Shown here in pieces: positions 17,246 to 27,981 of a stretch of DNA of 64,000 nucleotides. Numbering within the stretch: position 1 is the stretch's first letter; every line of letters starts with the position of its first letter. The translations under genes and the position numbers were made by a program. Source of the stretch: an uncultured Persicobacter sp. (GTDB taxonomy: Bacteria > Bacteroidota > Bacteroidia > Cytophagales > Cyclobacteriaceae); the NCBI GenBank assembly GCA_947498325.1, contig CANMKE010000019.1, positions 1 through 64,000 on the forward strand, written 5' to 3'. The notes under the pieces are model-generated. The model did no database searches. It had not been told where the DNA came from and saw only the letters and a list, made by a program, of their open reading frames with translations.

Positions 17246-19048
17246 TTATTTCTTGTTTTTTTTCTGTTTTTGCATTTCCTGCGATTGTTTCATCGCCTCT
17301 TGAATACGAGATTGGAAGCCGCCTTTTTTATCTTTGTTGGTCTTCTTGGCTTCTTGCATTTTAGCGTGGATGGCGTCGTCATCCACAAACTTGCGAATCG
17401 CATAAGTTTGGCCAAAAGTAATGATGTTCGACAGGAAGTAATAGTACGTCAAACCTGCAGGGAAATCATTCAGGAAGAAGATCATCATGATAGGCATGAA
17501 GTACTGAATGTTCTTCATCGGGCCTGCCATTGCCGCATTGTTCTGGTTGGTTGCTTTGGTGTAAAGGATCGTCGAAACGGTCATCAGCAAAGTGAACAAC
17601 GAGATGTGATCGCCATAGAATGGGATATGGAAAGGCAGGTTATAGATGCTATCGAAGGTCGATAAATCATGTGCCCAAAGGAATGATTGTTGACGAAGCT
17701 CCACGGAGTTCGGGAAGAATCGGAACATTGCAAACAAAATAGGCATTTGCAGGAACATCGGGATACAACCACTTAATGGGTTTACGCCAGCTTTGGAGTA
17801 AAGCGCCATTTGAGCCGTTTGTTGTGCCTGCGTATCGTCTGGGTTTTGCTCCTTGATTTCGTTGATCTCTGGTTGCAGGATTCTCATCTTGGCCATCGAC
17901 AAGTAAGACTTGTAGGTCAGTGGGAACAGCAACATCTTGATCACAATCACCAACAAAAGGATGATGATACCATAGTTAGAGAAGAAACCTTCGAAGAAGT
18001 GGAAGATCGGAATGATCAGGTATTTGTTCACCCACTTGAAGACAAACCATCCGAGGTTCAGGTTTTGGTCAAAGCCTTCCGTAACGTCTTTCAATACATG
18101 GTACTGGTTCGGTCCGAAGAAGAACGTCAGTTGCGTGTCAGTGGTATTGTAAGTGAAGTTGGTATGCGCCGTTTTCACGATGGTTGTGTCGCCAACAGGG
18201 GCAGGGGCTACCGATACTTCGCCAACCGTTACGGGTTTGGAAGGAATCACCGATGAAGTGAAGAATTTCTGCTTGAAGGCAACCCATTTCACCGCTTCTT
18301 TTGGTGTGGCCGCTTCTTTTTCTTTGGCAGTCATTGAAAGCTCTTCGAAATCTTTGCTTACCGTATAGTAATGCGCCGAAGTGTTCATTCTTGCACCTGC
18401 ACGGCTTTCAAGGTCTGGCTCCACACGTTTCATGTGCTCAGTCCAGTCAAAAGCAATTTGCTTATTGTCCATGGCCGCAGAAAGGCCATTGAAAGCGATA
18501 TTGGAATTCAGGGTGTAGGCATCGGCAGGAAGTTCATAAGTCTGAACAATTTGTCCGCCGTCCACATTCAGGGTGATGTTCACCTTGTTACCCGACTGCT
18601 CAATGTCTGAGAAATAAAGTTGGTTCAGGTCTACTGCTTTGCCATTATAAGTAATGGTTTTTTGCATTTTACTTGAAGCCTCATCCACTAAGATAAGTGG
18701 CTTATCCTGGTAGGTTTTGTATTCTTTAAGCTCAACAGTTTTAATGCTTGCTCCTTTGGTAGAGAAAACCACTTTCAGAAATTTGTTTTCCAAAGTAGCG
18801 GTTGCTTCCTCGCCTTTCGCTGCGGAAGCCAAAGAGCCGTAGGTTTGCTGGTTGATGACTTCCTGAAGGCTGTCAGGTAAAACTGTTGGTGCAGCAACTT
18901 CAGTGTTTGTCGAAGTGGTGGCCGTCTGCTCTATGGCAGCTGGTGTGGCGTTGTCTTTTGCTTCGTCCGTTGAAGGCGCAAAGAAAAACGCATAGGCCAT
19001 CAATAGTGCTGAAATCAGCACAAGGCCTGTTACTTGATTCTTATCCAT
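17246..19048 (-). CDS. yidC: Membrane protein insertase YidC
   Basis: A 600-residue Gram-negative type YidC that inserts and folds inner-membrane proteins, alone or with SecYEG. TM1 lies at residues 5-22, followed by a large periplasmic beta domain (about 60-330). The conserved five-TM core starts near 345, with the hydrophilic-groove Arg region LTYKSYLSMAKMRILQPE and the PLSGCIPMFLQMPILFAMFRFFPN motif, and ends with DFPAGLTYYYFLSN. The tail is very rich in Lys and Gln, as in other Bacteroidota. It lies downstream of pyrG in the same direction but a terminator and a separate promoter-like element lie between them. Confidence 0.97.
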   Translation of the reverse strand: MDKNQVTGLVLISALLMAYAFFFAPSTDEAKDNATPAAIEQTATTSTNTEVAAPTVLPDSLQEVINQQTYGSLASAAKGEEATATLENKFLKVVFSTKGASIKTVELKEYKTYQDKPLILVDEASSKMQKTITYNGKAVDLNQLYFSDIEQSGNKVNITLNVDGGQIVQTYELPADAYTLNSNIAFNGLSAAMDNKQIAFDWTEHMKRVEPDLESRAGARMNTSAHYYTVSKDFEELSMTAKEKEAATPKEAVKWVAFKQKFFTSSVIPSKPVTVGEVSVAPAPVGDTTIVKTAHTNFTYNTTDTQLTFFFGPNQYHVLKDVTEGFDQNLNLGWFVFKWVNKYLIIPIFHFFEGFFSNYGIIILLLVIVIKMLLFPLTYKSYLSMAKMRILQPEINEIKEQNPDDTQAQQTAQMALYSKAGVNPLSGCIPMFLQMPILFAMFRFFPNSVELRQQSFLWAHDLSTFDSIYNLPFHIPFYGDHISLFTLLMTVSTILYTKATNQNNAAMAGPMKNIQYFMPIMMIFFLNDFPAGLTYYYFLSNIITFGQTYAIRKFVDDDAIHAKMQEAKKTNKDKKGGFQSRIQEAMKQSQEMQKQKKNKK

Positions 19049-19099
19049 AATTAATCGTCAATTACAAAAAATTGATCTCGGGTTTGCTTTTGAGAAGCG

Positions 19100-19107
19100 C
19101 AAATTTA
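19100..19107 (-). promoter_or_regulatory. Candidate -7 element TAAATTTG for yidC
   Basis: Minus-strand match to TAnnTTTG 52 bp upstream of the yidC ATG. A TTTG lies 16 bp further upstream (19124-19127) inside the pyrG terminator stem. Confidence 0.5.
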
Positions 19108-19111
19108 GTAA

Positions 19112-19147
19112 AAAAAAACACCTCAAAGAATCTTGGAGGTGTTTTTT
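19112..19147 (-). terminator. Terminator between pyrG and yidC
   Basis: AAAAACACCTC / GAGGTGTTTTT stem with A- and T-runs on both sides, 20 bp after the pyrG stop codon. Confidence 0.85.
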
Positions 19148-19166
19148 AATATTTTAATGAACCTGC

Positions 19167-20789
<1,623 letters not shown>

Positions 20790-20820
20790 TTAAACTCCTG
20801 CTTACTTTACTTACGGGATA

Positions 20821-20828
20821 CAAAGGTA
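20821..20828 (-). promoter_or_regulatory. Candidate -7 element TACCTTTG for pyrG
   Basis: Minus-strand match to TAnnTTTG, 37 bp upstream of the pyrG ATG and identical to the element upstream of sufB. No clear -33 element seen. Confidence 0.5.
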
Positions 20829-21132
20829 GTTTATCTTTTGTATTCTCCGCATTTAAGCGCATCTAATTTTACAGAATATTTCATCGCCAAGTTAGATTTA
20901 GTCAATCTTTATGGCTGATCGTATCTAATTAGTGAAATATTTTGTACATATATTACATTTTATTTACTTTAAATAAAGCTACTATAACGTCGAATTCTTG
21001 CGTTCATCCTTATGCTTGCTCACATCGAGGGCTTGGCACAACATTATGCAAATAAGTAGGTTATAGAAGTATCTGCATAATTAATTGTGGAGTTGACAAT
21101 AATGTTTGAATGAATTAAGGGTAATTTTTCAC
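20829..21132. other. Intergenic region upstream of the ATPase-like/REC gene
   Basis: About 300 bp, AT-rich, between divergent genes. No exact plus-strand TAnnTTTG, terminator or small gene was found. Confidence 0.5.
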
Positions 21133-22371
21133 ATGGTAAATATGGGTGGTATGCGAGTAGCTTCTTTTTCGACCAAAGAAACCTTACACCGATGGCTTGC
21201 GGATCTGAAAGCTGAAGCAAAACGTCGTCGGGTGAAGTTAAAAGCGTGGCTTGACACGGACATACCTGCCGTATTGGTTGGTGACAGACGGCGGTTATAT
21301 GTTTTGGTGCATGTGCTGTTGTCGGAACTGTTGGAAAATACCGAGGAGCAGGCCATAGAGTTGGAGTTGCGGCTGGAAAGCAAAAATGACGATCAGCTGG
21401 TGTTGCTTTTTGAGGTTCGCAGTGGCTGGGGTACTAAACTCGGGTGCAAGGCGGCGATGAGCGGTAAACTTTTGCCTTTGGTGGAAGAGCTGGGTGGTAA
21501 ATTGCAGTTGGAAGCCGCCCCAGGCGATATTCAGTTGCAGCTCTCTGTGCCATTGTTGGAAGGCAAGGAAGAGGAACAATCTGCCCACAGCCAAAAGCAG
21601 AAGCCGAAATCATTGGCAGATTTTGAAGGGCGCTCCGTGTTGCTTGTCGAGGATGATCCCGTTAATGTTTTTGTGTTTAAAAAATGGCTCCTGCGCTGGA
21701 ATCTTAAAGTGGAAGTGGCGCAAAATGGCCTTGAAGCCTGGAGGAAGGTGAACGAACAGCCTTTTGATATTGTGCTATTGGATTTACACCTGCCGATAAT
21801 GGATGGCTGGGCGTTTATGGAACGGCTGCGTGCCTGTGATCAGGAATATTTTAAGCAGTTACCCGTAATCGCGATTACCGCTTTTATTAACTGGGAAGAT
21901 GGTATCAAGCCCGTTGCGGGCGTGAAGGCCATGGTGGTTAAACCTATTATGCCTAACGAGTTGGTGTTATATCTCAAAAAATACATCAACAGGGTGTCTG
22001 TTCCTTTTGATTTTACACAGCTAACAATTCCGTCGGTATCTTCGGCGGAAGAAAAAGGAATGCCTCCGCATGAGTTTTTGACGGTTGACCTGAAGCTGAA
22101 TCGTTTTTTGTATCAGTATCAAAAAGCTTGTGATCATGACGACCTTGCGGGCAGAATTGAGGCGGTGGACAACGTCCGTACGCTTTTGTTGAACCTGAAG
22201 GCGGATGTGTTGATGGGTGTGCTGACAGAGCACGTTGGTGGCAGCATCATTGATCATATGGATAAGGTAAGAAGGGAAGTGTGTGCGCTGCTTTCAAGGC
22301 TTCAACCTACATCGACAGGGAATGCTATGGCGCCACAAAACCGGAAAGAGCAACCCCGTCAAATCAATTAA
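21133..22371 (+). CDS. Degenerate HATPase-like domain fused to a receiver domain
   Basis: The reading frame opens at a TTG at 21106, but the first ATG is at 21133, giving 412 residues; later ATGs at 21142 and 21151 are also possible. Residues of about 20-150 resemble a histidine-kinase ATPase domain: VLVHVLLSELLENTEEQ looks like an N box and GKLLPLVEELGGKLQLEAAPG like the region after G2. The DxGxG and GxGxG boxes are absent, so ATP binding is doubtful. A complete receiver domain follows: VLLVEDDPVN, phospho-acceptor Asp in VLLDLHLPIMDG, Thr in IAITAF, Lys in VVKPIM. The C-terminal 110 residues are helical with no recognised domain. No kinase is adjacent. It may be a headless hybrid-kinase relic or a phospho-signal adaptor. 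Confidence 0.75.
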   Translation: MVNMGGMRVASFSTKETLHRWLADLKAEAKRRRVKLKAWLDTDIPAVLVGDRRRLYVLVHVLLSELLENTEEQAIELELRLESKNDDQLVLLFEVRSGWGTKLGCKAAMSGKLLPLVEELGGKLQLEAAPGDIQLQLSVPLLEGKEEEQSAHSQKQKPKSLADFEGRSVLLVEDDPVNVFVFKKWLLRWNLKVEVAQNGLEAWRKVNEQPFDIVLLDLHLPIMDGWAFMERLRACDQEYFKQLPVIAITAFINWEDGIKPVAGVKAMVVKPIMPNELVLYLKKYINRVSVPFDFTQLTIPSVSSAEEKGMPPHEFLTVDLKLNRFLYQYQKACDHDDLAGRIEAVDNVRTLLLNLKADVLMGVLTEHVGGSIIDHMDKVRREVCALLSRLQPTSTGNAMAPQNRKEQPRQIN

Positions 22372-22857
22372 TTCAAATCAATGCCGAATGGTGGGGACAA
22401 TGCCATTTGGTTTGCTGAAATAGCGCTTGCTGCAACATTAGGGTGTCCCGTCATTTTTGTGCCCACAGTTCATCGGATTTATGAGATTAGCTTTAAGATG
22501 AAGTCTAACAAACAGGCTTCTGAAAACATCTAATTGTGCAGTTAGTAAACAAAGCACTGATAATCATTGAGGATGCTCTCAAGCGTCCTTTTGATTTCAT
22601 TCTTCTGAGGACAGGAAAAAATAGGGGTTTTAAGGGATATCCTTATGGTTATTTCCTTAAAGTTGCGCCAAATGAGCGACACTTTCAATAGAAAGGATTC
22701 AGTGTGCAAATTTATTCCCGTTGGCGGCACATAAAAAATGGCTGATGAGATGGATCAGAGAATGAAAAGAGTGGTTCTCATTCGTTGATCGCAAGCCATC
22801 AGCCATAGATTAGTCAATTTGTTGCTGATGATTTTACACCAGCATCTGATCAGGAAA
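22372..22857. other. 486-bp gap with a possible 50-codon ORF and an inverted repeat
   Basis: An ATG at 22381 opens 50 codons ending at 22533, just after the REC gene. It has a weak start context and no recognisable motif, so I do not call it a gene. ATGGCTGATG (22738-22747) and CATCAGCCAT (22796-22805) form an inverted repeat with a long loop, near the end of fabH. No other feature seen. Confidence 0.4.
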
Positions 22858-23871
22858 TTACCATTCGATAAGTGCCGAAGCCCAGGTGAAACCTGAACCA
22901 AAAGCAGCCAGACAAATCAAATCTCCCTCCTTAATTTTGCCTTGCTCCCAAGCCTCGCTCAATGCAATCGGGATAGAAGCCGCAGTGGTGTTTCCATATT
23001 TCATAATATTGTTAAACACTTTCTCCTGCGGTAATTTCATTTTCTGCTGAATATACTGACTGATGCGCAAATTGGCCTGATGCGGAACAAGCAGATCAAT
23101 CGCCTCGATCGGTTTGTTGTTGGCCGTCAGTGCTTCCTGAATAACTTCCATAAAACGAACCACGGCATGCTTAAAGACCACATTGCCATTCATATGTGGT
23201 CGGATGCTCATCGATTCAATCACTTCACGGGACAGTCGTTCCTCTGGTGGGCGGCTCGATCCTGGGTCCTTGCCAAAAAGTTCCTCCGCATGGGTGCCGT
23301 CGGCATGTAGATGCGTGGAAAGAATGCCTTTCGATTTTCCGTCTGATCTTGCCTGTAGAACTGCTGCCCCAGCGCCATCACCAAAAATCACCGATACACT
23401 TCGTCCGCGATCACTCATCTCCAAGGCAGAAGACTGAATCTCTGCACCGATCACCAACACCGTTTTGTACATTCCCGTTTTGATGAACTGATCAGCGACA
23501 GAGAGACCGTAAATAAAGCCGCTGCAGGCATTACGGAGGTCAATTGCAGGAATGGTTTTGTGGTGAAGCCCTAATTCACGTTGTAATAAAACCCCTGAAC
23601 CTGGAAAAAAATAATCTGGCGTGATGGTGGCAAATACGATCATGTCCACCTCGTCAATGGCTACACCAGCACGCGACAAAGCTATTTTACTGGCCTTGGT
23701 CGCCATATTTGAGCAGGTGTCTTTTTCAGGATCAAAAAAGCGTCGCTCTTTAATTCCTGTTCTTTCTTGAATCCACTGGTCACTGGTGTCCATCATCGTT
23801 GCCAATTCTTCATTGGTAACAATACGCTCGGGAACATGGTGGCCAACACCTATAATTTTAGAAAAGGTCAT
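22858..23871 (-). CDS. fabH: Beta-ketoacyl-ACP synthase III (FabH family)
   Basis: A 337-residue KAS III that condenses an acyl-CoA with malonyl-ACP to start fatty-acid synthesis, or primes a related chain. The Cys-His-Asn triad is visible: DLRNACSGF, VPHQANLRI and KYGNTTAASIP. It also has GDGAGAAVL and the C-terminal CLAAFGSGFTWAS. It is not next to plsX or other fab genes, so it may be a second FabH with its own primer preference, for example branched or aryl starters. Length is normal. It is transcribed alone. Confidence 0.9.
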   Translation of the reverse strand: MTFSKIIGVGHHVPERIVTNEELATMMDTSDQWIQERTGIKERRFFDPEKDTCSNMATKASKIALSRAGVAIDEVDMIVFATITPDYFFPGSGVLLQRELGLHHKTIPAIDLRNACSGFIYGLSVADQFIKTGMYKTVLVIGAEIQSSALEMSDRGRSVSVIFGDGAGAAVLQARSDGKSKGILSTHLHADGTHAEELFGKDPGSSRPPEERLSREVIESMSIRPHMNGNVVFKHAVVRFMEVIQEALTANNKPIEAIDLLVPHQANLRISQYIQQKMKLPQEKVFNNIMKYGNTTAASIPIALSEAWEQGKIKEGDLICLAAFGSGFTWASALIEW

Positions 23872-24300
23872 GCTGTTGTTCGTTTATGTCTGAAAAAAAG
23901 TGGGGTAGATTCAATTTAAGGGATTAGAACATAAAGAACAATTGCCCGAAAATCAGCCCTATTTTCCATTTTTTTATTTTCTTAAATGAATTCGCGAAAA
24001 TATTAAATGATCTGAATTTATTTTGATGATGTATGTGGTTATTCCTATTTTTTTATAGAAATGAAACTGAGCATGGGTATAGGGTTTAATTTTGTTTTTG
24101 AATGATTTATTAAAAAAGGTTAATAAATTGATAATTCGCTATTCTTTATGGAATTTGGCTTTTTATTGCCCCTTGCAGGGGATATTTACTTCGTGATTAT
24201 TTTCAGATTAGGAGCGGGCTTAAAGCTTTCATCGTGATGGAAATTTGCCGCATGATGGTAAGTTTTAAAAATGCTCAAAGACCTTTAACAAGAACAATCT
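23872..24300. other. AT-rich intergenic region between divergent fabH and thioredoxin genes
   Basis: 429 bp containing T- and A-rich tracts. Only very short open frames occur (for example 14 codons at 24061). No exact TAnnTTTG, hairpin terminator or repeat was identified. Confidence 0.5.
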
Positions 24301-25710
24301 ATGATTTTGAATAGAAAGACTTCGGTATGGCTGTTGGTGATGTTGCTCTTTGTGAGCGGAAAAACGTTGGCACAAGGCACAGACATCGATGTCAAAATCA
24401 AAAATTTTAGTGCCCCAGAAATCTACCTCGGTTATTATTTCGGCGATAAAGAATACGTGCGTGATACGGCAAAATTGCTGAGCGACCAAAATGGGGCAGG
24501 GCATTATCATTTTAAAAGTGAAGAGGAGCTGAAGCCTGGAATTTATTTTGTGGTAAAACCAGGGAGCAAGTTGTATTTTCAGTTTGTTCCTGATGAAAAA
24601 CCCTTTTCATTGACCACCGATACCCTCGATATTATGGGGAATTTAAAAGTGACTGGTTCACCGAAAAATGCCCTGTTTCTTGGTTATCAGCAATTCATTA
24701 CTGAGCAGAATGGGGTAGCGCAGGCTATTCAGCAGGAAATGGCTGCTGTGCCCAAAGAGCAGACCGAGGTGATGGAGGAATTACGGAGCAAGCTACAGGA
24801 GATGGACAAAAAGGTGAAAGCAAAGCAATTTGAGGTTTTGCAGCAACACCCAAATTCTATGGCAGCAAAGGTGATAAAATCTACCAAAAGACCAGAAATT
24901 CCTGCTTCCATAACCGACCGATTCGGTAAATTACTCTATTATAGAACGCACTTTTGGGATAATTTTGATTTGAGTGATCCTGCATTGCTTCGGACACAGT
25001 TTTATAACAACAAGGTGGAGGAGTATATGGAGAAATTGACTTATCCACACCCTGACTCCCTATATCAGTCGGCATCGCGTCTAATTGAGCTGGCCAAGGG
25101 CAATGAAGAAACTTTCCGCTATATGGTGGTCAGTCAGACCAACTTCTTTGAAAAAGGAACGCGCCTGGGCTCTGAAAATGTATTCGTGAAACTGGCCAAA
25201 AAATATTACCTCTCGGGGCAGGCGACCTGGACAGACGAGGAGACGATCAGCAAGGTGAAGGAGCGTGTCGAGCAACTGGAGCCAAATTTATTGTATAAAA
25301 AAGCAGCACCAATCGAATTGCGAGATCCCGAAGGGAATGAGCTGAGTCTTGACGAGCACAATGCGCCTTATACCGTCCTGTTTTTTTACGATCCTGATTG
25401 CGGGCACTGCAAAAAGGAAACACCGATAGCCCTGGACGCTTTTCATGAGTTAAGAGATCAGGGGATTGAATTCTGGGGAATCACCACGGTAACGGACACT
25501 GAAAAATGGCATCAGTTTATTGAAGAACGTGGCCTGGACTGGATTAATGGGGAAGACCCTTACGTACAGTCGAATTTTAGATATGATTATGATATCCGTA
25601 CCACGCCAATGATTTATGTGCTGGACAAGGATAAAAAAATTATCGCCAAGAAGATCGCTGCTGAGAATATTGTCAAGTTTATTCAAATGTATCAGAAGAA
25701 TAATCCTTAA
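24301..25710 (+). CDS. Exported TlpA-like thioredoxin-fold protein with N-terminal DUF4369-like domain
   Basis: A 469-residue protein with a signal peptide (cut after ...SGKTLAQ). Residues of about 28-130 resemble DUF4369, a beta domain common before TlpA domains in Bacteroidota. A helical middle segment of about 130-310 resembles DUF5106. The last 150 residues form an AhpC/TSA-TlpA thioredoxin fold with active-site Cys367 and Cys370 in DPDCGHCKKETP and the cis-Pro strand TTPMIYVLD. Such proteins act in the periplasm in disulfide reduction, for example in cytochrome c maturation or oxidative protection. It is monocistronic and followed by a strong terminator. Confidence 0.85.
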   Translation: MILNRKTSVWLLVMLLFVSGKTLAQGTDIDVKIKNFSAPEIYLGYYFGDKEYVRDTAKLLSDQNGAGHYHFKSEEELKPGIYFVVKPGSKLYFQFVPDEKPFSLTTDTLDIMGNLKVTGSPKNALFLGYQQFITEQNGVAQAIQQEMAAVPKEQTEVMEELRSKLQEMDKKVKAKQFEVLQQHPNSMAAKVIKSTKRPEIPASITDRFGKLLYYRTHFWDNFDLSDPALLRTQFYNNKVEEYMEKLTYPHPDSLYQSASRLIELAKGNEETFRYMVVSQTNFFEKGTRLGSENVFVKLAKKYYLSGQATWTDEETISKVKERVEQLEPNLLYKKAAPIELRDPEGNELSLDEHNAPYTVLFFYDPDCGHCKKETPIALDAFHELRDQGIEFWGITTVTDTEKWHQFIEERGLDWINGEDPYVQSNFRYDYDIRTTPMIYVLDKDKKIIAKKIAAENIVKFIQMYQKNNP

Positions 25711-25735
25711 TTTTCAACTTCTTGATTGATGGATT

Positions 25736-25776
25736 AACCTCCCCTGAATATGATTTATTTTAGGGGAGGTTTTTTT
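25736..25776 (+). terminator. Terminator after the TlpA-like gene
   Basis: AACCTCCCCT / AGGGGAGGTT stem with a run of seven to eight T. Confidence 0.9.
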
Positions 25777-25807
25777 GTGTTTTCTTAGCGCATTAGCGGA
25801 TTATCCT

Positions 25808-25815
25808 TAATTTTG
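25808..25815 (+). promoter_or_regulatory. Candidate -7 element TAATTTTG for the GtrA operon
   Basis: Exact TAnnTTTG match, 30 bases before the ATG at 25846. It overlaps the in-frame TTG at 25813, which argues that translation starts at 25846. A TTTG lies 30 bp upstream, somewhat far for a -33 element. Confidence 0.5.
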
Positions 25816-25845
25816 CGCATTGTACTCAACTGTACAATTTATTTT

Positions 25846-26235
25846 ATGGAAGAACTAATATTGAAACTCCTGAAATTTGGGGCTGTGGGCTTTTCAGGAT
25901 TGTTTATTGATTTTGGAATCACTTATATCACGAAGGAAAAACTCAAATGGCATAAGTATTTGGCGAACAGTTTGGGCTTTATCTTTGCGGCATCAAACAA
26001 CTTTGTATGGAACCGACTTTGGACATTTCAGTCACACGACCCGAAAGTCCTGATGCAGTACTCTCAATTTATTGGGGTTTCCCTGATCGGTTTAATCTTG
26101 AATAATTTCATTATTTATATATTCAATGACCGCCTTAAAGTGAACTTTTATATCTCAAAAGTAATTGCGGTAGGTTTTGTGACGGTTTGGAATTTCTTTG
26201 TCAATTATTATTTCACCTTCTCGACAAATATTTAA
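25846..26235 (+). CDS. GtrA-family membrane protein
   Basis: 129 residues from ATG 25846; an in-frame TTG at 25813 is rejected because it lies inside the promoter element. Four hydrophobic segments match the GtrA/DPMS flippase family: KFGAVGFSGLFIDFGITY, then FAASNNFVWNRLWTF with the typical N-x-x-W-N-R-x-W-T-F signature, and a last segment ending FFVNYYFTF. GtrA proteins are thought to move undecaprenyl- or dolichyl-linked sugars across the membrane for glycosyltransferases acting outside. The stop codon lies 3 bp from the start of the GT-83 gene, so the two are translationally coupled and likely work as donor flippase and transferase. Confidence 0.85.
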   Translation: MEELILKLLKFGAVGFSGLFIDFGITYITKEKLKWHKYLANSLGFIFAASNNFVWNRLWTFQSHDPKVLMQYSQFIGVSLIGLILNNFIIYIFNDRLKVNFYISKVIAVGFVTVWNFFVNYYFTFSTNI

Positions 26236-26238
26236 TTA

Positions 26239-27948
26239 ATGCTGACCAAGTTTAAAGAAAATGATCAAAGTCGCCTGGTATGGCTTTTGGTGATATTATG
26301 GGTGGTTGTTAATTTAGTACAATCGGCAAGTGTGGGGGCGCATGAAGATGAAGCCTATTATTGGATGTGGTCGCGCTTCCTTGATTGGGGGTATTTCGAT
26401 CACCCGCCGATGGTTGCGGTGATGATTGATGCTGGCCGGAACCTTTTCTCAGGGACGCTCGGTATGCGTTTTTTTACCGCCCTGCTGAGTGGGGTTTCGC
26501 TGTGGCTGATGTGGGATTTGGTGAAGGAGTATAAGGTCAGTGCGAAAGCATTTTTTTTGTTGGCCTTGTCGATTCCACTGATTCAAATTTATGGGTTTGT
26601 AACCACACCCGACGTTCCATTATTCTTTTTTGGCGTACTTTATTTTCATGCCCTCAAGCGGTATTATGCCAACGATAATATAAAAAACAGCGTGCTGCTG
26701 GCATTGGTAATCGCATTGATGTTTTACAGTAAGTATCATGCGGTATTGTTTGTGTTTTTCAGTTTGTTATCCAATTTAAAATTACTGAAGAAACCAAGCT
26801 TTTGGGCAACGGCAGTGCTTGCGGTCGTCTTTTTGTTACCACATATTATTTGGCAGTTTAGTCACGATTTCCCCTCTATTCAATACCATTTGTTTGATCG
26901 GTCCAAGCGACCATATCGCCTGGACTATACCACCATGTATGTGCTTAATCAGTGGATTGTACTGGGACCATTAACGGCCTTTTTTGTTTTTAAAGGAATC
27001 AGTAAAATGACTTTTAAAAGCTATTTTGATAAAGCGCTTTTATTTAACCTTGTCGGAATTATAATCTTCTTTTTCCTTTCTTCATTTAAAGGATGGGTAG
27101 AACCACACTGGACCTTAATCGCCAGTATTCCATTGGTGATTTTGGGCGCAAGGGGTTTGTCGAATTTATCGGAAAAGTTATATCAGTGGTTTGAAAGACT
27201 TGCCATTGCTACCATTGTTTTGTTGGGGCTTGCACGAATCATTATTGCGGTGCCAGGGCCTTGGAGTACCATTCCAGCACTGAAAATGTTTTACCCAAGA
27301 ACGCAGTGGGCAGCGACGATCAAAGAAGCTGCTCAAGGGCGGCCAGTGCTTTTTATGAATGGCTTTCAGGCGCCCTCAAAATATGGATTTTACAGTGATG
27401 GCGCTCCAGTGGCCTGTCTTACACAGGTGGAATACCGCAAGCATCAATATGATTTGTGGCCCAACCTCGATAGCCTTCAGGGGCGTTCGGTATTACTCGT
27501 GGGCTGGAAAGGTCAGCTAAAAAATATGAAGCATTTCGATACCGATTTTGGTACGCTGGATCTCGGTGTGATTGATGACTTCCAGTCGTTGGGGAAAATC
27601 CATACACAAATTCTCAATCCGAAGAAATCATATAAGCCCAATGAGGTTGTGAACTTTGAGGTTTTGTTGAGCAATAATTTTAATCGGGCGGTTCAATTCC
27701 ATCAGGATATCAATGGCGATGAGCCTGCGCTGGCAGCGACCATCTGGAAAGATGGGGAGGTGTATAATAAGAATTTTGAAAAGACACCTCTTCAGAAATT
27801 GAACTGGCAGGTAACCGAGCAGACGGAGCAACAGGTTACTGTAAAATTGCCTTCAGAAGTGGGGAAATATAAATTGATGATCTCCACGGTGCAAGCGCCT
27901 TTTAACCGTCGGATTAACGGACGGTCAATCGATTTTGAAATCAAATAG
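26239..27948 (+). CDS. GT-83 (ArnT/PMT-like) membrane glycosyltransferase
   Basis: A 569-residue integral membrane glycosyltransferase of the PMT_2/ArnT type, which uses lipid-linked sugars on the outer face of the inner membrane. The first extracytoplasmic loop carries the catalytic acidic pair in AHEDEAYYWMW and the FDHPPMVA signature. About ten hydrophobic segments span residues 10-345. A soluble C-terminal domain of about 220 residues follows. The acceptor could be lipid A, a glycan or a protein; nothing here decides. It is preceded 3 bp upstream by gtrA and followed 33 bp downstream by the PD40-OmpA gene, suggesting one envelope-modification operon. Confidence 0.9.
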   Translation: MLTKFKENDQSRLVWLLVILWVVVNLVQSASVGAHEDEAYYWMWSRFLDWGYFDHPPMVAVMIDAGRNLFSGTLGMRFFTALLSGVSLWLMWDLVKEYKVSAKAFFLLALSIPLIQIYGFVTTPDVPLFFFGVLYFHALKRYYANDNIKNSVLLALVIALMFYSKYHAVLFVFFSLLSNLKLLKKPSFWATAVLAVVFLLPHIIWQFSHDFPSIQYHLFDRSKRPYRLDYTTMYVLNQWIVLGPLTAFFVFKGISKMTFKSYFDKALLFNLVGIIIFFFLSSFKGWVEPHWTLIASIPLVILGARGLSNLSEKLYQWFERLAIATIVLLGLARIIIAVPGPWSTIPALKMFYPRTQWAATIKEAAQGRPVLFMNGFQAPSKYGFYSDGAPVACLTQVEYRKHQYDLWPNLDSLQGRSVLLVGWKGQLKNMKHFDTDFGTLDLGVIDDFQSLGKIHTQILNPKKSYKPNEVVNFEVLLSNNFNRAVQFHQDINGDEPALAATIWKDGEVYNKNFEKTPLQKLNWQVTEQTEQQVTVKLPSEVGKYKLMISTVQAPFNRRINGRSIDFEIK

Positions 27949-27981
27949 AAGTGGCATCAGCCATTTGATAAAATATAGATT

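Noticed and set aside
21106-21132. TTG start for the ATPase-like/REC protein
   Set aside because: An ATG follows nine codons later and the extra residues match no domain.
22542-22730. 62-codon minus-strand open frame in the 486-bp gap
   Set aside because: No motif, poor composition and no context; most likely chance.
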